Shown here one piece after another: positions 21,501 through 32,502 of a stretch of DNA of 64,000 nt (position 1 is the first letter of the stretch; each line of letters opens with the position of its first letter). Origin of the DNA: Epiperipatus broadwayi (Eukaryota > Onychophora > Udeonychophora > Euonychophora > Peripatidae); assembly GCA_028023455.1 (NCBI GenBank), contig JAQFVV010000013.1, positions 186,001 to 250,000 of the forward strand, given 5' to 3'. Under the pieces are notes generated by a model. The model was not told the origin of the DNA. It made no database searches and saw only the letters and a program-made list of their open reading frames with translations. Position numbers and translations under genes: made by a program.

Positions 21501-23340
21501 ATTAGATTCCCAACTGATGCATAAATTGCTAGGTTGAACTCATCCTAATGTAGTCATATTATAAAACATTCTAATTTATTTTAAAAATATTTAAAATTCA
21601 CAAAGATTGATGGTATACCAAAAACAGCCATTAATGAGATTGATGGACTTCATCATTACCACAATTACATTTTGATCAATGTGGACAAACAATAGACAAG
21701 TAAATTCTAAAAAAAAAAGGTTATTTATTTATATGAGTGCCTTGAGTGATGTCAATCTGACAATATCTAATAATAATAATAATAGAAATTTTATACTATA
21801 GTTACACAGATATTATGGTAACAAAAAACATCTTTTTATTCTTATTATGCTATACTAAATCGAAGGGTATATCTGAAAGCATTATACAACAATTCAAGAT
21901 ATGCAAAACAATGCATATATCAGTAATCAACAAAACAATATTTTCAAATAACTTTATGCATTTACTAGCTCTTTCAATAGCTACAGAGAAAGCATTACAA
22001 CTTAGAAATCAAGTGTTCCGATTAATGCCAATGAAATCTATATCGTAGACATAACAAAAATAGAAATGTAAAATCAGAAGTTAGAATCATTAAGGTTAGC
22101 TTTATTATGCATAATAATACAAAGTTTAAATTTTAATGAGTTATACTAGTTAAAGATAATAAAATCAAAAAATTACAGTGGCACTTAAATTATGTAATGT
22201 CTTAGAATAGTAGTTCTCTTCACTCTAGGATCATCTACTGTAAACCTGAGTACTGGAAGTATTTTATAAATGCATCTGACAGAAACCTTTTACTTCTTTA
22301 CATTATTCAGTTGGATGGCTTGAAATTTAAAAAAAAACTCAAGGTTTTTATCAAAGCTATTTTGTTTGCATATTTATATACTAAATACCACAATTTTGTG
22401 TTAACTGAAGGTCTCTTTTAACTGAATAGCGTGAATAATGTAAAGGAATAAAATGCATTAGCATTAGCTCTAGTTTTGAATCGTAAATCCTCACTAATAA
22501 AGACAGAAAGAATAACTAGTCTGGCAATATCAGTATTATAGCATTATACTACCTATAGATGATTCTGTACTTAGAAACGTGAATAAATTGTGAAGGGCAC
22601 GTGATGTTGTTAGTATTGAAATTTTCTTGATGACGTTACAGATGAAAGCAGTTTACATAAACTACAGCTAAACAGAGAGATAGAAGTTGCAGAGAAATTT
22701 ACTCCCACATTCCAAAAGATATCTCCATGAGATAAAATATATGCATATGTAAACATATATATATATGGGCATGAATAGGGAATAAAACTCAAAATAGTTA
22801 GAAAAACAAAGTTATAAAGTTTTTCCAAAATATTCATTGTTTCACTTTTAAAAAAAAATACTTAAAATTTTGAACTAATCTTGCTAGACTTTTAGTATTT
22901 ACATAATTGATTTTTAGTTGATTATTTTAATTCTTAAGTATATAATATTATATGATTACTATCAAACGTTGTAAATCGATTGCTGTAATTAGCAACCGTT
23001 TATCTCCGTCTAAATTACTCTTGAGTCAATTTAATTAATTGCTTTAACCACGGTTACTAATTTCACATAAATTTATAAACGCACAGCAATGATTTTTATT
23101 GAATTTTCATGATAGTATATTACCTGCATTATACATATGCGTTTATATATAATGACGTTTTCCAAAAAAAAAAAAAAAAAGGGGGAGAATTTGGTCAAGC
23201 AGTCTTCATGTGAGCTATGGAAATAGCAATAATTAAAGAAGAAATTTATTTAAAAAATGTAAATAATTGTTTTAAAAATATATATAATGATTGTTTTTTT
23301 ATTGAGTAAAGATGTATTTAATATATATATAATCACATAT
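21501..23340. other. AT-rich DNA with minor relics
   Basis: A short F1-like piece lies at about 22485-22560 (CTCACTAATAAAGACAGAAAG, then ACTAGTCTGGCAATAT). The TTCACTCTAGGATCATCTAC motif is at about 22218. An A run followed by GGGGG is at 23164-23186. The frames at 21815-22048 and 22610-22837 have no motif. Confidence 0.4.
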
Positions 23341-23344
23341 TCAT

Positions 23345-23545
23345 GTTGCTTTTTAAAGCTTCGAACTCGGCATGTTATTTTTCATCAGAAATAGTATTTT
23401 ATTATGGTTCAGTAGTTTTTGCTTACTGCTATATTTTTTCAATTTTTTTTTTTTTAATATTCGCAATATTACATATATAAATGCAGGTTTAAGCCTGTAC
23501 AATGTATTAATATTACTTTTTACAGAAGAATTAATTTATATATAA
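23345..23545 (+). repeat. SINE-family relic sharing a tail block with 17.5 kb
   Basis: ATTACATATATAAATGCAGG followed by TTTAAGCCTGTACAATGTAT matches the tail of the minus-strand SINE relic at 17.5 kb. Upstream at 23360 there is CTTCGAACTCGGC, an inverted B-box-like string. The A box is not recognisable. This is a relic, and its limits are approximate. Confidence 0.4.
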
Positions 23546-24195
23546 AAGTATCTACAAATAACTATTTACAGCTACATTATGTTATTATTACTTGGTATAA
23601 ATTCGACGGTGATACTTGATGACCACTTGAGTGGCATTTTTCAGAGTGACTGTTTGTCTTCTTCGTTTATCAATATGTTAGCATATCTTCTTTTTTTGAT
23701 GAATTCCATTTACTTTGTTGCTGGTTGTTCTCTTCTTTCACCACTAATCTTTAAACCATCACATACTTGTAATAAAATTATTATTATCTCACAATATGAC
23801 CAAAATAAGTCAATTCATAATTCAAGCAAAAGCTCAGACATTTGATCAAGAATCCATTCATTCATGATCCAATGGTCCATGAATTTCTCAAAAGTATTAA
23901 CAACACCATAGTTCAAGCATCAACATCTTTTTTGATTCTTGTAAGAATTCAAAATTCTTTACAAATAAACAATTCTGAGCATTTTTAAGGATGTGTCCTT
24001 TTTCCAGGTTTTTTATTGTAACTTTGTTCAATGTCACCTTGTGATAATGATTCAAGAAGACAAAAATATCAACTATTTATATATATATGTCCCTATCATC
24101 AAATTTAAAATCACCCCTTGCCTCTCCATCATAATCTTTGTTTTTTTTTTGTAATCATAATTTTGTAATCACTTTCTGTTTTTGATTTTTTGGTA
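23546..24195. other. No recognised feature
   Basis: An 88-codon frame at 23579-23845 has no recognisable domain; its hydrophobic stretches are typical of T-rich DNA. The rest is AT-rich. Confidence 0.4.
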
Positions 24196-25856
24196 GGAAA
24201 TTTATATCTGCAATAAGAAAAAAAGATGGAATTATTACTAAAAGGAGAGATGACATCATGAAATTGGTAGAAGATTTTTATCAAGAATTATATAGTAATA
24301 AAAAACAAGTACCTCCTATATCTATTACATCTTCCAAATTGCCCAGAATTTTAAATGAAGAAGTGAGACATGCAATTAAATGTATGAAGAAAAGAAAGGC
24401 TCCAGGTAATGATGGAATTATAATTGATATATTAAAAGAAGCAGGTGAAGAAATAGAAATTTTTTTAGCAAAGTTATATACCAAATGTCTAAATGATAAA
24501 GATGTACTGGATGATTGGAAGAATGCAGTAATAATATTAATATTTAAAAAAGGTGATAAAGAAGATATTAGAAATTACAGACCGATCAGCCTTTTATCAG
24601 TTTTATATAAAATTTTTACCAAAATAATTACAACTCGTCTACAGAGAACTTTGGATTTCCACCAACCAAGAGAACAATCTGGATTTAAAAGTGGTTTTAG
24701 TACAGTAGATCATATCCAGGTATTGAGAGAAGTTATAGAAAGGACAAATGAATATGAGTTGCCATTATGCTTAGGATTTGTAGATTATGAAAAGGCATTT
24801 GATTGTATAAATATTTCTTCAGTGATTAAAGCATTAGGTCATCAAGGTATAGATCCAAGATATTGTCATATTTTAAAGAATATTTATAAAAATGCAACAG
24901 CAACAATTAGATTACATAATGACACTGGGAAAGTCAACATTGAGAAAGGTGTAAGACAAGGTGACTCCATATCTCCAAACCTTTTTACAGCAGTGCTGCA
25001 AGAAGTATTTTGTGGATTAAAATGGGAAACTAAAGGAGTGAAAGCAATGGAGATTATTTAAGTCATTTAGATTTCGCAGATGATGTAGTTGTTTTCGCAA
25101 ATAATGCTTCAGAGCTGCAGGAAATGTTGCAGGAATTATCAGATGAAAGTAGCAAAGTAGGACTAAAGATAAATGTTAAAAAGACTAAAGTAATGTTTAA
25201 TTGATTTGCTCAAAATATGAAAATAAAGCTTGATTATGATGAATTAGAAGAAGTTAACAGTTACAAATACCTTGGTCAGATTATTAATACAGATGGAAAC
25301 ATAATGGAGGAAATTAATCATAGAATTAAACTTTGTTGGAGTGCTTTTGGTAGAAATAACTTGATACTAAAAGGAAATATGCCTATGTATTTGAAAAGGA
25401 AGTTTTTAACAAATGTGTTTTACCAGTTCTTACTTATGGATCTGAGACTTGGACACTTAATAGAAGAGTAATTCAGAGACTTCAGACCACTCAAAGAAGT
25501 ATGGAGAGTTCGGAGTAACAAGAAGAGATCGTAAACGCAATGTATGGGTAAGAGAACAAACAGGTGTTACTGACCTCATTGAAAAAATTAAAAGATTGAA
25601 GTGGAGTTGGGCTAGACATATTGTTAGAAGAGATGATAATAGATGGACAATTGAAATTTTAAACTGGATTCCAAGAGATTGTAAAAGACCCAGAAAGAGA
25701 CCACATGTGAGATGGATGGATGGAATAAGAAAGTGTGCAGGGTGATGTGGAGAAGAGAAGCTAAAGATTGGAGAAGATGGATTAAACTTGGAGAGACCTT
25801 CATCCTGCAGTGGATTGATAATGGTTGATAATGATGATGATGATGGTTTGGAAAAT
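24196..25856 (+). mobile_element. RTE-like LINE, 5'-truncated, best copy (copy b)
   Basis: This is a non-LTR retrotransposon containing the reverse transcriptase region through the 3' end. It lacks the apurinic endonuclease and the 5' region. It ends just after the ORF in GATAATGATGATGATGATGG, a simple trinucleotide tail. Short ORF-to-tail spacing and a microsatellite tail instead of poly(A) are known marks of RTE elements. No clear target-site duplication was found. Two other copies, at 1 kb and 60 kb, share its sequence. Confidence 0.85.
24258..25830 (+). pseudogene. Reverse transcriptase of an RTE-like LINE (frameshifted)
   Basis: The enzyme would copy the element RNA at a nicked chromosomal target. 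The first frame, 24258-25061, has 267 codons and carries the early RT motifs: KAPGNDGI, NYRPISLLSVLYKIFTKI, EQSGFKSGFST, the active-site segment FVDYEKAFD and GVRQGDSISPNLF. A one-base frameshift at about 25055 moves the next part to another frame, which reads FADDVVVFANNA, so both catalytic aspartates of FADD are kept. Next come a TGA stop at about 25203 where the copy at 60 kb has GGA, KYLGQIINTDG, and a second frameshift before CVLPVL-YGSETWTLNRR. The C-terminal part follows the RTE pattern: KRLKWSWARHIVRRDDNRW, RPRKRPHVRWMDGIRKC, WRRWIKLGETF. With one stop and at least two frameshifts it is dead but only moderately old. Antisense frames at 24281-24484 and 25457-25945 are shadows. Confidence 0.85.
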
Positions 25857-26156
25857 ATTTTCAAGTTTATCTGGCCTAGATTTAGAACTGATAAAAAAGA
25901 TATTGTACTGCTAGATGCTAGAGTAAATTGTTTTAAAAATGCCATAAATAATTGGAAAATGTATTACAATTAAATGTTATTTCTTGGTAGATTTATTATC
26001 TTTTTACAGATTTTGTCTTCAAGCAAATGTTGTGTCAATGTCCATTAATCTTTTTTTAAAATCTCATTATTAACCCAGAATCAGTTTTATGACAAACTAT
26101 ATTTGGCACCTGCATGCATATGGTAAAAATAAGCCTAGGAAAGAATGCATTCTTTA

Positions 26157-26326
26157 ATTCATTTTAATAATAATTTCTTAACAATATATAGTGATTATAT
26201 CCTGATGAAAATAAAATTTGTACAATAACATGATTATATTAATTCATTTCAATAATAATTTCTTAACAATATATAGTGATTATATCCTGATGAAAATAAA
26301 ATTTGTACAATAACATGATTATATTA
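26157..26326. repeat. 85-bp tandem duplication
   Basis: Unit 1 is 26157-26241 and unit 2 is 26242-26326. I see only a single base difference, T to C at the ninth position. It is a recent duplication in AT-rich DNA just downstream of the 3' side of the minus-strand LINE. Confidence 0.9.
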
Positions 26327-26460
26327 ATGTTCTGTTTGACATCTAGCTAGAAGGTATTATGTGAACACAACTGTTATACCACTTATGTGGTTGGGTATAG
26401 TGAAGAAAGTTTGCATCATGTGTGAAATACTGAGAAGTTGTTTAACATGGCTAGAGTGTT

Positions 26461-28330
26461 TTATATAAGCGTATTTTCCATTAAAATTGCCCATTCTAAA
26501 AGGCTGGGTTGGTTGGAGTTGATAAACAGGAAGAAAGATAGTGAAATTAATGACCAGGTGTCATCAAAGACTTTACTGGAGGCAAGAAGCTGATCACGTT
26601 TCTTGATTTTTTTTTGAACATTTGATAAAACAACGGTATGACTTGTGGCAGTGGTAATTATATGAGTGTTTTGCATCTTACAATCCATATGGCATAAAGG
26701 GAAAAGGTAGATAGCCTTATTATTGAAAATGTTCTGTTATGAATGGCATTTTCAAGTGAGAAAATCATGTCACTTCTTATGTTGGAGTTGATGATAATCA
26801 TATCTTTCAGCATTTTTAGTCTTGGGCATCAGTGTATAACATGCTCTATGGTTTACTCTTCACCAGAGCACAGACCACATATAGGGTTCATGCTAGAAAG
26901 ACCTCTTCCATGATAAAGAAACCAATTCGTGGAAAGGGCATTAAAATTAATTTTAATGATGAAGTCAAGGAATTTGGGTTCCAGACTCCATCTTTTGAAG
27001 TATGTAATTAGTCTTTGGTTGGTTACATTTAGACTGGTTTTAATGGGCTGTTGATTAGAGTTGATTAGGTTGTATGCTTCCCATAGAGTTATTTTTTGGT
27101 CAAGGTTAGAGGGCATGATCGGGTTATATAGTATTTTAATTGTTCTTCTAGTAATGATACCCATGACTTGGTAAAAGGTGGTGCATAATCAGTCAGTACA
27201 ATTTTTTCAATAAAGTTGGAGTATCTGAAGGAGTGGATAAGATTATGCCGAGTATTGTGGGTTTTTTGTAATATGATTGCCTGTATCGAGTGGAATGACA
27301 GGCTATTGTACTTGCATGGCTGTTAGATACCTCACAAGCTAATTGCCACTGTCCTTCCTTTTCAGAGAAGTTGGGTGCATAATTGGTTAATTTTGTTTTG
27401 GAACTGATTTGTAGTTTTAATGAATGGAAGATAATATTTTTGGCATTACCATCATGTTGAGGAGGCCTACCTTTCCATATAGTGAGAAGTATACTCTGGA
27501 GAGTGAAGTGGTGATAGCTTCAGTTGATTGAAGGATGACTTTTTCAATCTCTCTTGCCATTATAGTTGGAGGTTTGAAAATTGGGAAACCTAGATATCTT
27601 TGGGGTTTAGAAGAAAAGGGTGACTTAATTTGTTTGCCAGACATTATTTTTCAGATGAATAATTTGTTATAATTTATTTGTAAGCCTAGTTTTATTGCAT
27701 TTCTGTTTAAGATGTTGATAAGATGGGGAAGGTATTCAATGGTGGGAAGCATGGCCATGATGTCATCTATGTATGCAAATACATTGAGATTTTTATTGAG
27801 AGAAGGAACGAAATACTCCTGGGAGGATTTTTTTCATATCTATCAGAAGAGGATTGATGTATGCCAAGAAGAATAGGGCACTGAGAGGAGATCCTTGAGT
27901 GATCAAATTGTATGGCTTGAAACCTGGTGTGATCTTGCCATTAAGAGAGAGAAAAATCTCTCTGTTGTTGAATAAATTGCTGACCATCTGAACAATCACG
28001 CACGAAAATGTCGTATTCGGCCAGAATATCCAGGAGGGTGTTTATCCAGATCAAATCAAAGGCTGCTGCAATATCCAGCTGGACAACAATAGGTTTGGAT
28101 TTATGATGTACTTTGATATAATTGATCAAGGGCAGTTACGTTGGTCATAGCATGCAAGGTTGAGGATTCTCTTTTTTCCCATATTAGCTTGGTGAGATAT
28201 GGTTAAGGATCTGAGTTTGGATTTGATCTTTAATAATTGACTCCATTATCTTGATAAGCAATAGGGGCATGGAAATTGGCTGGATACTGTTAATGTCATT
28301 TAGTGATTTTGCTGCCGTGCCACTGGGTAA
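26461..28330 (-). pseudogene. Reverse transcriptase and C-terminal region of the second LINE family
   Basis: The pieces on the minus strand are, in order: a PISMPLLLIKIMESIIKDQI block; PIVVQLDIAAAFDLIWINTL, the first catalytic motif, with D and AFD; LITQGSPLSALFFLAYINPL; FAYIDDIMAMLP, the second catalytic pair; YLGFPIFKPP; SLYGKVGLLN; KRWSLEPKFLDFIIKI; and ICGLCSGEE, the start of the zinc knuckle. The frame changes several times. Each block has a counterpart in the plus-strand copy, which fixes the order. Without the endonuclease start and with multiple frameshifts this copy is inactive. Confidence 0.8.
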
Positions 28331-28515
28331 AGCTCTGCTATGTTTCTGTTGCCTGAGGCTAGGTGAACTATCATTTTTTAAATAATTGGAACAGTGAATG
28401 GACTGAGATGTTTGAGAAGAAAATTTGGTAATGCCAGGAAGGCCCAGATGGATGCTGTCAGAGAGGGATGTTATCTTCTTTTTGATTTGGATTTCTGTGG
28501 TGCCATGTTTACCCA

Positions 28516-28701
28516 GGTCACCAGCATTCAACCAGCTGTTTACAGGAGCAGCTTCATCTTTTTGCATTGCTTGGCAGAAGTGTTCGCTGATGTGCTATAT
28601 CATTGGGTTTGGTCACCAGCATTCAACCAGATGTTTACAGGAGCAACTCCATCTTTTTGCGTTGCTAGGCAGAAGTGTTCGCTGATGTGCTGTATCATTG
28701 G
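28516..28701. repeat. 95-bp tandem duplication inside the LINE
   Basis: GGTCACCAGCATTCAACCAG starts a unit at 28516 and again at 28611. The units differ at several positions. It lies in the linker between the endonuclease and reverse transcriptase and accounts for the overlapping frames on both strands here (28394-28813, 28425-28685 and 28184-28567). I cannot tell whether it belongs to the family or only to this copy. Confidence 0.85.
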
Positions 28702-29049
28702 AAACCCAATGAGATTGATGCCATTAGTATTGATAGATGGGTGTGATTTGTTTTTTATTGTACCCCAGTACCCATCTGAGGTAGGCGCTCATCCACCAGT
28801 GTTGTTGTGGTAAGAAACATTTGGATCATCTGATGGATATATATCCTGCAAGGGACTTTTGTTTGATTTTGTAGAGATTTTAAAAGTGATAATTTTTTCT
28901 GTATTTGTATAATTTCGCTGTAGTGATTGAAGTTGAATATTAATGTTTGTTAAGTCATTTAGAAGGCTATTTGATCCTTTGATTTTTCCTGGCATGGTGT
29001 TTTAATATGGACAGTAAGATTCCAATGAAGGCAAACCAGTCTTCCATAG

Positions 29050-29540
29050 CTGGAAGGGAAAGGATGTTTATTTCCCAGAAATAGATGTATGCCTCAGACA
29101 CTATCACTTCAGTCATATTGATTGAGTGATCATATGCATGGTTTTTCCAGGTCCATCAACAGGTATAGGGACTGTATAGGTGTCAGTTGTAAGATCTAAG
29201 CCATATGATTGGAGAAAGCAACAGGTGCTAAGGCTGCATCGAGGTTGAAGTGGAGGTCTGTAGTGTAGTACGCCAGGTCAATCAGTGACTTTTTAGTTTT
29301 GGTGTAGAAAAAGTAGGTTTCAGGAAGGAAGAAGCCCTCTCCACACATTAATCTGCAGTTTATTAGATGCAAGAATCTCTTGTTGAAGTCATTGTATGTG
29401 GTGTTGAATCTCCAAAGAGTATAGTAGGGGAGGCTCTGTTACCATTGATGGCATTTAGTATATGGATTATTTTAATATTGTGAGGTATCTTTGGCTGTGT
29501 ATATGTAAGCTATGATAATCGGATATCTCCAACATTCTTT
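29050..29540 (-). pseudogene. APE-type endonuclease remains of the second LINE family
   Basis: On the minus strand the translation gives YPIIIAYIYTA, then after a one-base deletion GD(F)NTTYNDFNKRF, then KKSLIDLAYYTT and VAFSNHM. The GDFN, S-hydrophobic-IDL and S(D/N)H motifs in this order are the last three conserved blocks of apurinic-like LINE endonucleases. The last motif has N in place of the usual D. Stops follow. The 5' half of the domain is absent, so the copy is truncated. Confidence 0.6.
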
Positions 29541-31213
29541 AATTTCATAATTAAAAAAATTGAAAATCAGTCTGTAAAACATGATGATAAATTGTATTTT
29601 TAATAGTACATTTACTATAAAGCTGTTTTCTAAGATCCCTTTTACACTGAAGAAAAGTGTAAGTAAAACTTGTATTTTATCTTTGCATATCTTTATCTAA
29701 AGCCAGTGTTTTCCTTATTATACTCATAGTTGAAAAGTTAACCTGTGATTGGGCAAAACAGTTGGATGAAAATGTCAATTACACACAAATAGAATAAGGT
29801 TTTATCACTACAGAATTTTTAAAAACTCTTACAGTTAAAGTACTCCTTGAAGTTCAAGCATTTTCATTATTTAATCAGGTATAATTTCAGGTCTTTTTAT
29901 TTAATTGCAACCAAAAGTCATTGAAGCCAAAAATAGGAACAAGTTTTTAATTAGGAAAATGCTTTGGCATTGACTGCAAAATGGCAAAAGTTAAGCAACT
30001 TTTATTTTCTTGTTTTTGATATTGAGAAATAGAATGGAATGTGATTGCATTTTGCTTAAACAATGTGGATATCTTTTATACAAATGTGAAAAATGAATAT
30101 TACAAAGCTTGCAGATTCTGTTGAAGGGCCGAATTTCTTCTATCTTTCAGAAGAATGAACATTTCAGACGAACGATTGAAATAGTTTACTTCATCTAAAA
30201 TCATAGTACCATTGAATATTGTTCACACACTCCAATTTAATTAATTTCATCTACAATGCTAATTATACCCTAATTAAATGTAATGTATTTAATTTTGACA
30301 AGGGTCAGTTATTAATGTAAACAATTCCCATTTAATCGTCTGTAGAAAATGAATATTATAAATAGGACATTGTTTTTGTGATAAGTAATCCATGGCCAGT
30401 AGAGAATATGAAAGTTTCTCAAAATCTTTAAAAACTATGTTGATGTAATTCTAAACTGAGACATTTTGTTGAGACAGCTTTGTATAAATTAGCAATTGAA
30501 TGGACAGCTGTGGAATACCAAGGGCTATAGAAGTCAAAAATAGCTTTGATAAAGATGCTAACACTTCTTATCTTTATCTAATGATTGTAAAGTAAAGATA
30601 TAATGAGTTAGATTTCTTGAGATTTCTTAACAATTGCATAATTAATTCAAGATTAATTCTTGGGAAAGACCTACAAATCAGGATTTTAAAAATGTAATTG
30701 ATATTTATAAAACATGATTGGTATGGATGTTCTCATCTAAATCTGCCACAATTAACTTCTTTTAATAATATGAGTCATCTATACAGTTCAGAAAAGTTAT
30801 TTATTAAGATTTTATTTACCTGAAAAATTAATCATCATCATTAGTTTATGGAAAAAAAAATCCAATAGAAGCATAATGATATTAGTATCGATAATAGAAA
30901 TGATTTCAGGAAAGTGCTAGTGTTGATGGGAGAGCTATATCAATCTATTTCTGTGCTAATTGTATTTATTTAAATAATGTGATCACCTATATAGTTCAAT
31001 ATTGATTAGGAATTTATTTATTTAAAAGTTTGCAATCTCTCGATAGTCGTAGTCAAACTGAAAAGAAAATTCCCAGTGGAGGCATAAATATAGTATTGGT
31101 AGTAGAAGTTTTTTTAGAAGAGTGTTAAGGTAAATATAAAAGAGCACTGTTAATATAATAGATTTTTGAGCTATTATTTCAAGGACCTGGAAAATCAGAC
31201 ACATTCCCAAAAG
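29541..31213. other. AT-rich DNA, no recognised gene
   Basis: No motif-bearing frame; the 64-codon frame at 31022-31216 has none. GTGATAAATGC- and CTTTGCTAGT-like strings appear only at the far end, as part of the foldback element. Confidence 0.45.
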
Positions 31214-31511
31214 CAAAGAGCTTTGCTAGTTGCTCAACAAGCTTTGTGATAAATGCTTAGCAAGAAAAAACATTTAAAATATCTCTATCAGAAACCATTA
31301 CTCAATGATTAACTCTTAGATAAATGCTGGCTTTGGGTTGGTATTTTTAGATCTGGTGTCTGAAATTATCCTAGCGCCTCACTGAAGAGTGCCAAATCAT
31401 GAAACCATTGGTCTACATTTTGAGTGTGGTTTCTAATAAAAGATATTTTAAATGATTTCTCTTGCTAAGCATTTATCACAAAGTTTGTTGAGCAACTAGC
31501 AAAGCTCTTTG
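31214..31511. mobile_element. Foldback (MITE-like) element with ~75-bp terminal inverted repeats
   Basis: CAAAGAGCTTTGCTAGTTGC at the left end is matched by GCAACTAGCAAAGCTCTTTG at the right end, a perfect 20-bp terminal pair. The arms continue through TTGTGATAAATGCTTAGCAAG and AACATTTAAAATATCTC with few mismatches. The centre of about 150 bp is unique and non-coding. No target-site duplication was seen. It is not related in sequence to family F1. Confidence 0.85.
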
Positions 31512-32419
31512 TTTATATTTTACAAGCTTAAAAAAGAAATCGGGTCGTGTGATATATGACTCTGACTCTATTTTTTATAGATTTTCAGAAAGTTTTTTGT
31601 TATCAATTAATTTTTTGTATGCTCCTTCAAAAACTATTTTAAGAATTATTCATTCTAAGCATTTTTAATGATGCTCTACCCTAAATTTTTGAGTCTCATA
31701 TTCCCTTGGCTTTTACTAAATTATCGGATACCCCCTATTCATTATAATAAGAAATAAACAGTCATTACACTTTCATAAAAGCTTGGTTTGGTCCCCATAT
31801 CCTTTGGCTTTTAGTAAATTATCATGTATAACCTATTCATTATAATAAGAAATAACAGTAATTAAGTTTTATAAAAGCTTTATTTGGTAAATAAATCTTA
31901 ACCAAATATTTTGAATTATCAGATCCTGCAATGAGAAAAAGTGTCCATGTCCGAAGAGATCTGAAATGATGCAAGTGTGGCTAGTAGACAGTAACAACAT
32001 GGAATAGCTGGGAAATGTTAACTATTTTTGAAATATATCACTAGCATAATATATTTATTTACCTGCTATTCACCATATCCCATGGACAAGCTTTCAGTAT
32101 CCCCTTTACAGATATCCCAGGTTGGAAGCCTCTATCCTAAAGTAACAGTATGGCAAGTTTCATTTCATAAAGAATAAAAGAAGCTTGCCTTTCAGAGTAG
32201 AATGGAGATTGTCTAGCAGAATATCAGAAGAATCTTTGTATAACAAGTCCTCAGTCGAGAGAGCTCCAAATTTTGAAATTATATGGAATTTGTACTTCGT
32301 TTTTATTCAGACAGGTCTTGATAAGCTGTTCTTCAAGTATATTAAATATTTTTTGTTACATTTTCATTTACCATTGTCAAACTTCCTCTACTCACAACTT
32401 TTTTTTTTTATGTGTCAGA
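31512..32419. other. AT-rich DNA with a ~99-bp tandem duplication
   Basis: Apart from the tandem repeat at 31698-31893 there is a related CAGTATCCCCTTTACAGATATC segment at about 32095. The frames at 32185-32487 and 32273-32479 run into the tRNA-like sequence and have no protein motif. Confidence 0.45.
31698..31893. repeat. ~99-bp tandem duplication, diverged
   Basis: The unit beginning ATATTCCCTTGGCTTTTAC at 31698 recurs at 31797 as ATATCCTTTGGCTTTTAG. Both continue through CTATTCATTATAATAAGAAA and end near CATAAAAGCTT / TATAAAAGCTT. There are several substitutions and small indels. Confidence 0.85.
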
Positions 32420-32497
32420 GCATCGGCCGGGAAGCGAACCCGCAAACCCGGACAACTGCCTGCAAGGCGGCTGCGCTGACTACTTGACCACCAACAC
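32420..32497 (-). mobile_element. tRNA-like SINE head (78 nt, minus strand)
   Basis: On the minus strand the first seven bases, GTGTTGG, can pair with CCGATGC at the end (with G-U pairs), giving an acceptor-like stem. TGGTCAAGTAGT fits the Pol III A box and GGGTTCGCTTCC fits the B box. The central CCTTGCAGG resembles an anticodon arm, with TGC or GCA available. The D arm does not fold properly. The 3' side runs into TCTGACACAT and an A run of 11. A broken fold plus an A tail points to a tRNA-derived SINE rather than a working tRNA gene. It is a GC-rich island in AT-rich DNA. Confidence 0.65.
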
Positions 32498-32502
32498 TTG
32501 AA

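Larger units (their letters stand above)
26450..29540 (-). mobile_element. Second LINE family, minus-strand copy (endonuclease to zinc knuckle)
   Basis: Read on the minus strand, the order is endonuclease remains (about 29540-29050), a linker, reverse transcriptase (about 28330-27400) and a C-terminal zinc-knuckle region (about 27160-26860), ending near 26450. It matches the plus-strand copy at 33.8-36.2 kb domain by domain, but is more degraded and extends further 5', into the endonuclease. It is distinct from the RTE family of this window: the active site is Y-I/M-DD instead of FADD, and there is a C-terminal CxxC...H...C knuckle. Confidence 0.8.

Noticed and set aside
25457-25945. 162-codon minus-strand frame
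   Set aside because: It lies antisense to the C-terminal part of the RTE reverse transcriptase and has no motif of its own; it is a shadow frame.
28394-28813. Overlapping plus-strand frames of 139 and 86 codons
   Set aside because: They are antisense to the linker of the minus-strand LINE and lengthened by the 95-bp tandem duplication.
32420-32497. Functional tRNA gene (Ala- or Cys-like)
   Set aside because: The D arm does not pair, the anticodon arm is irregular, the total is 78 nt and an A run follows soon after; a SINE head is the better call.
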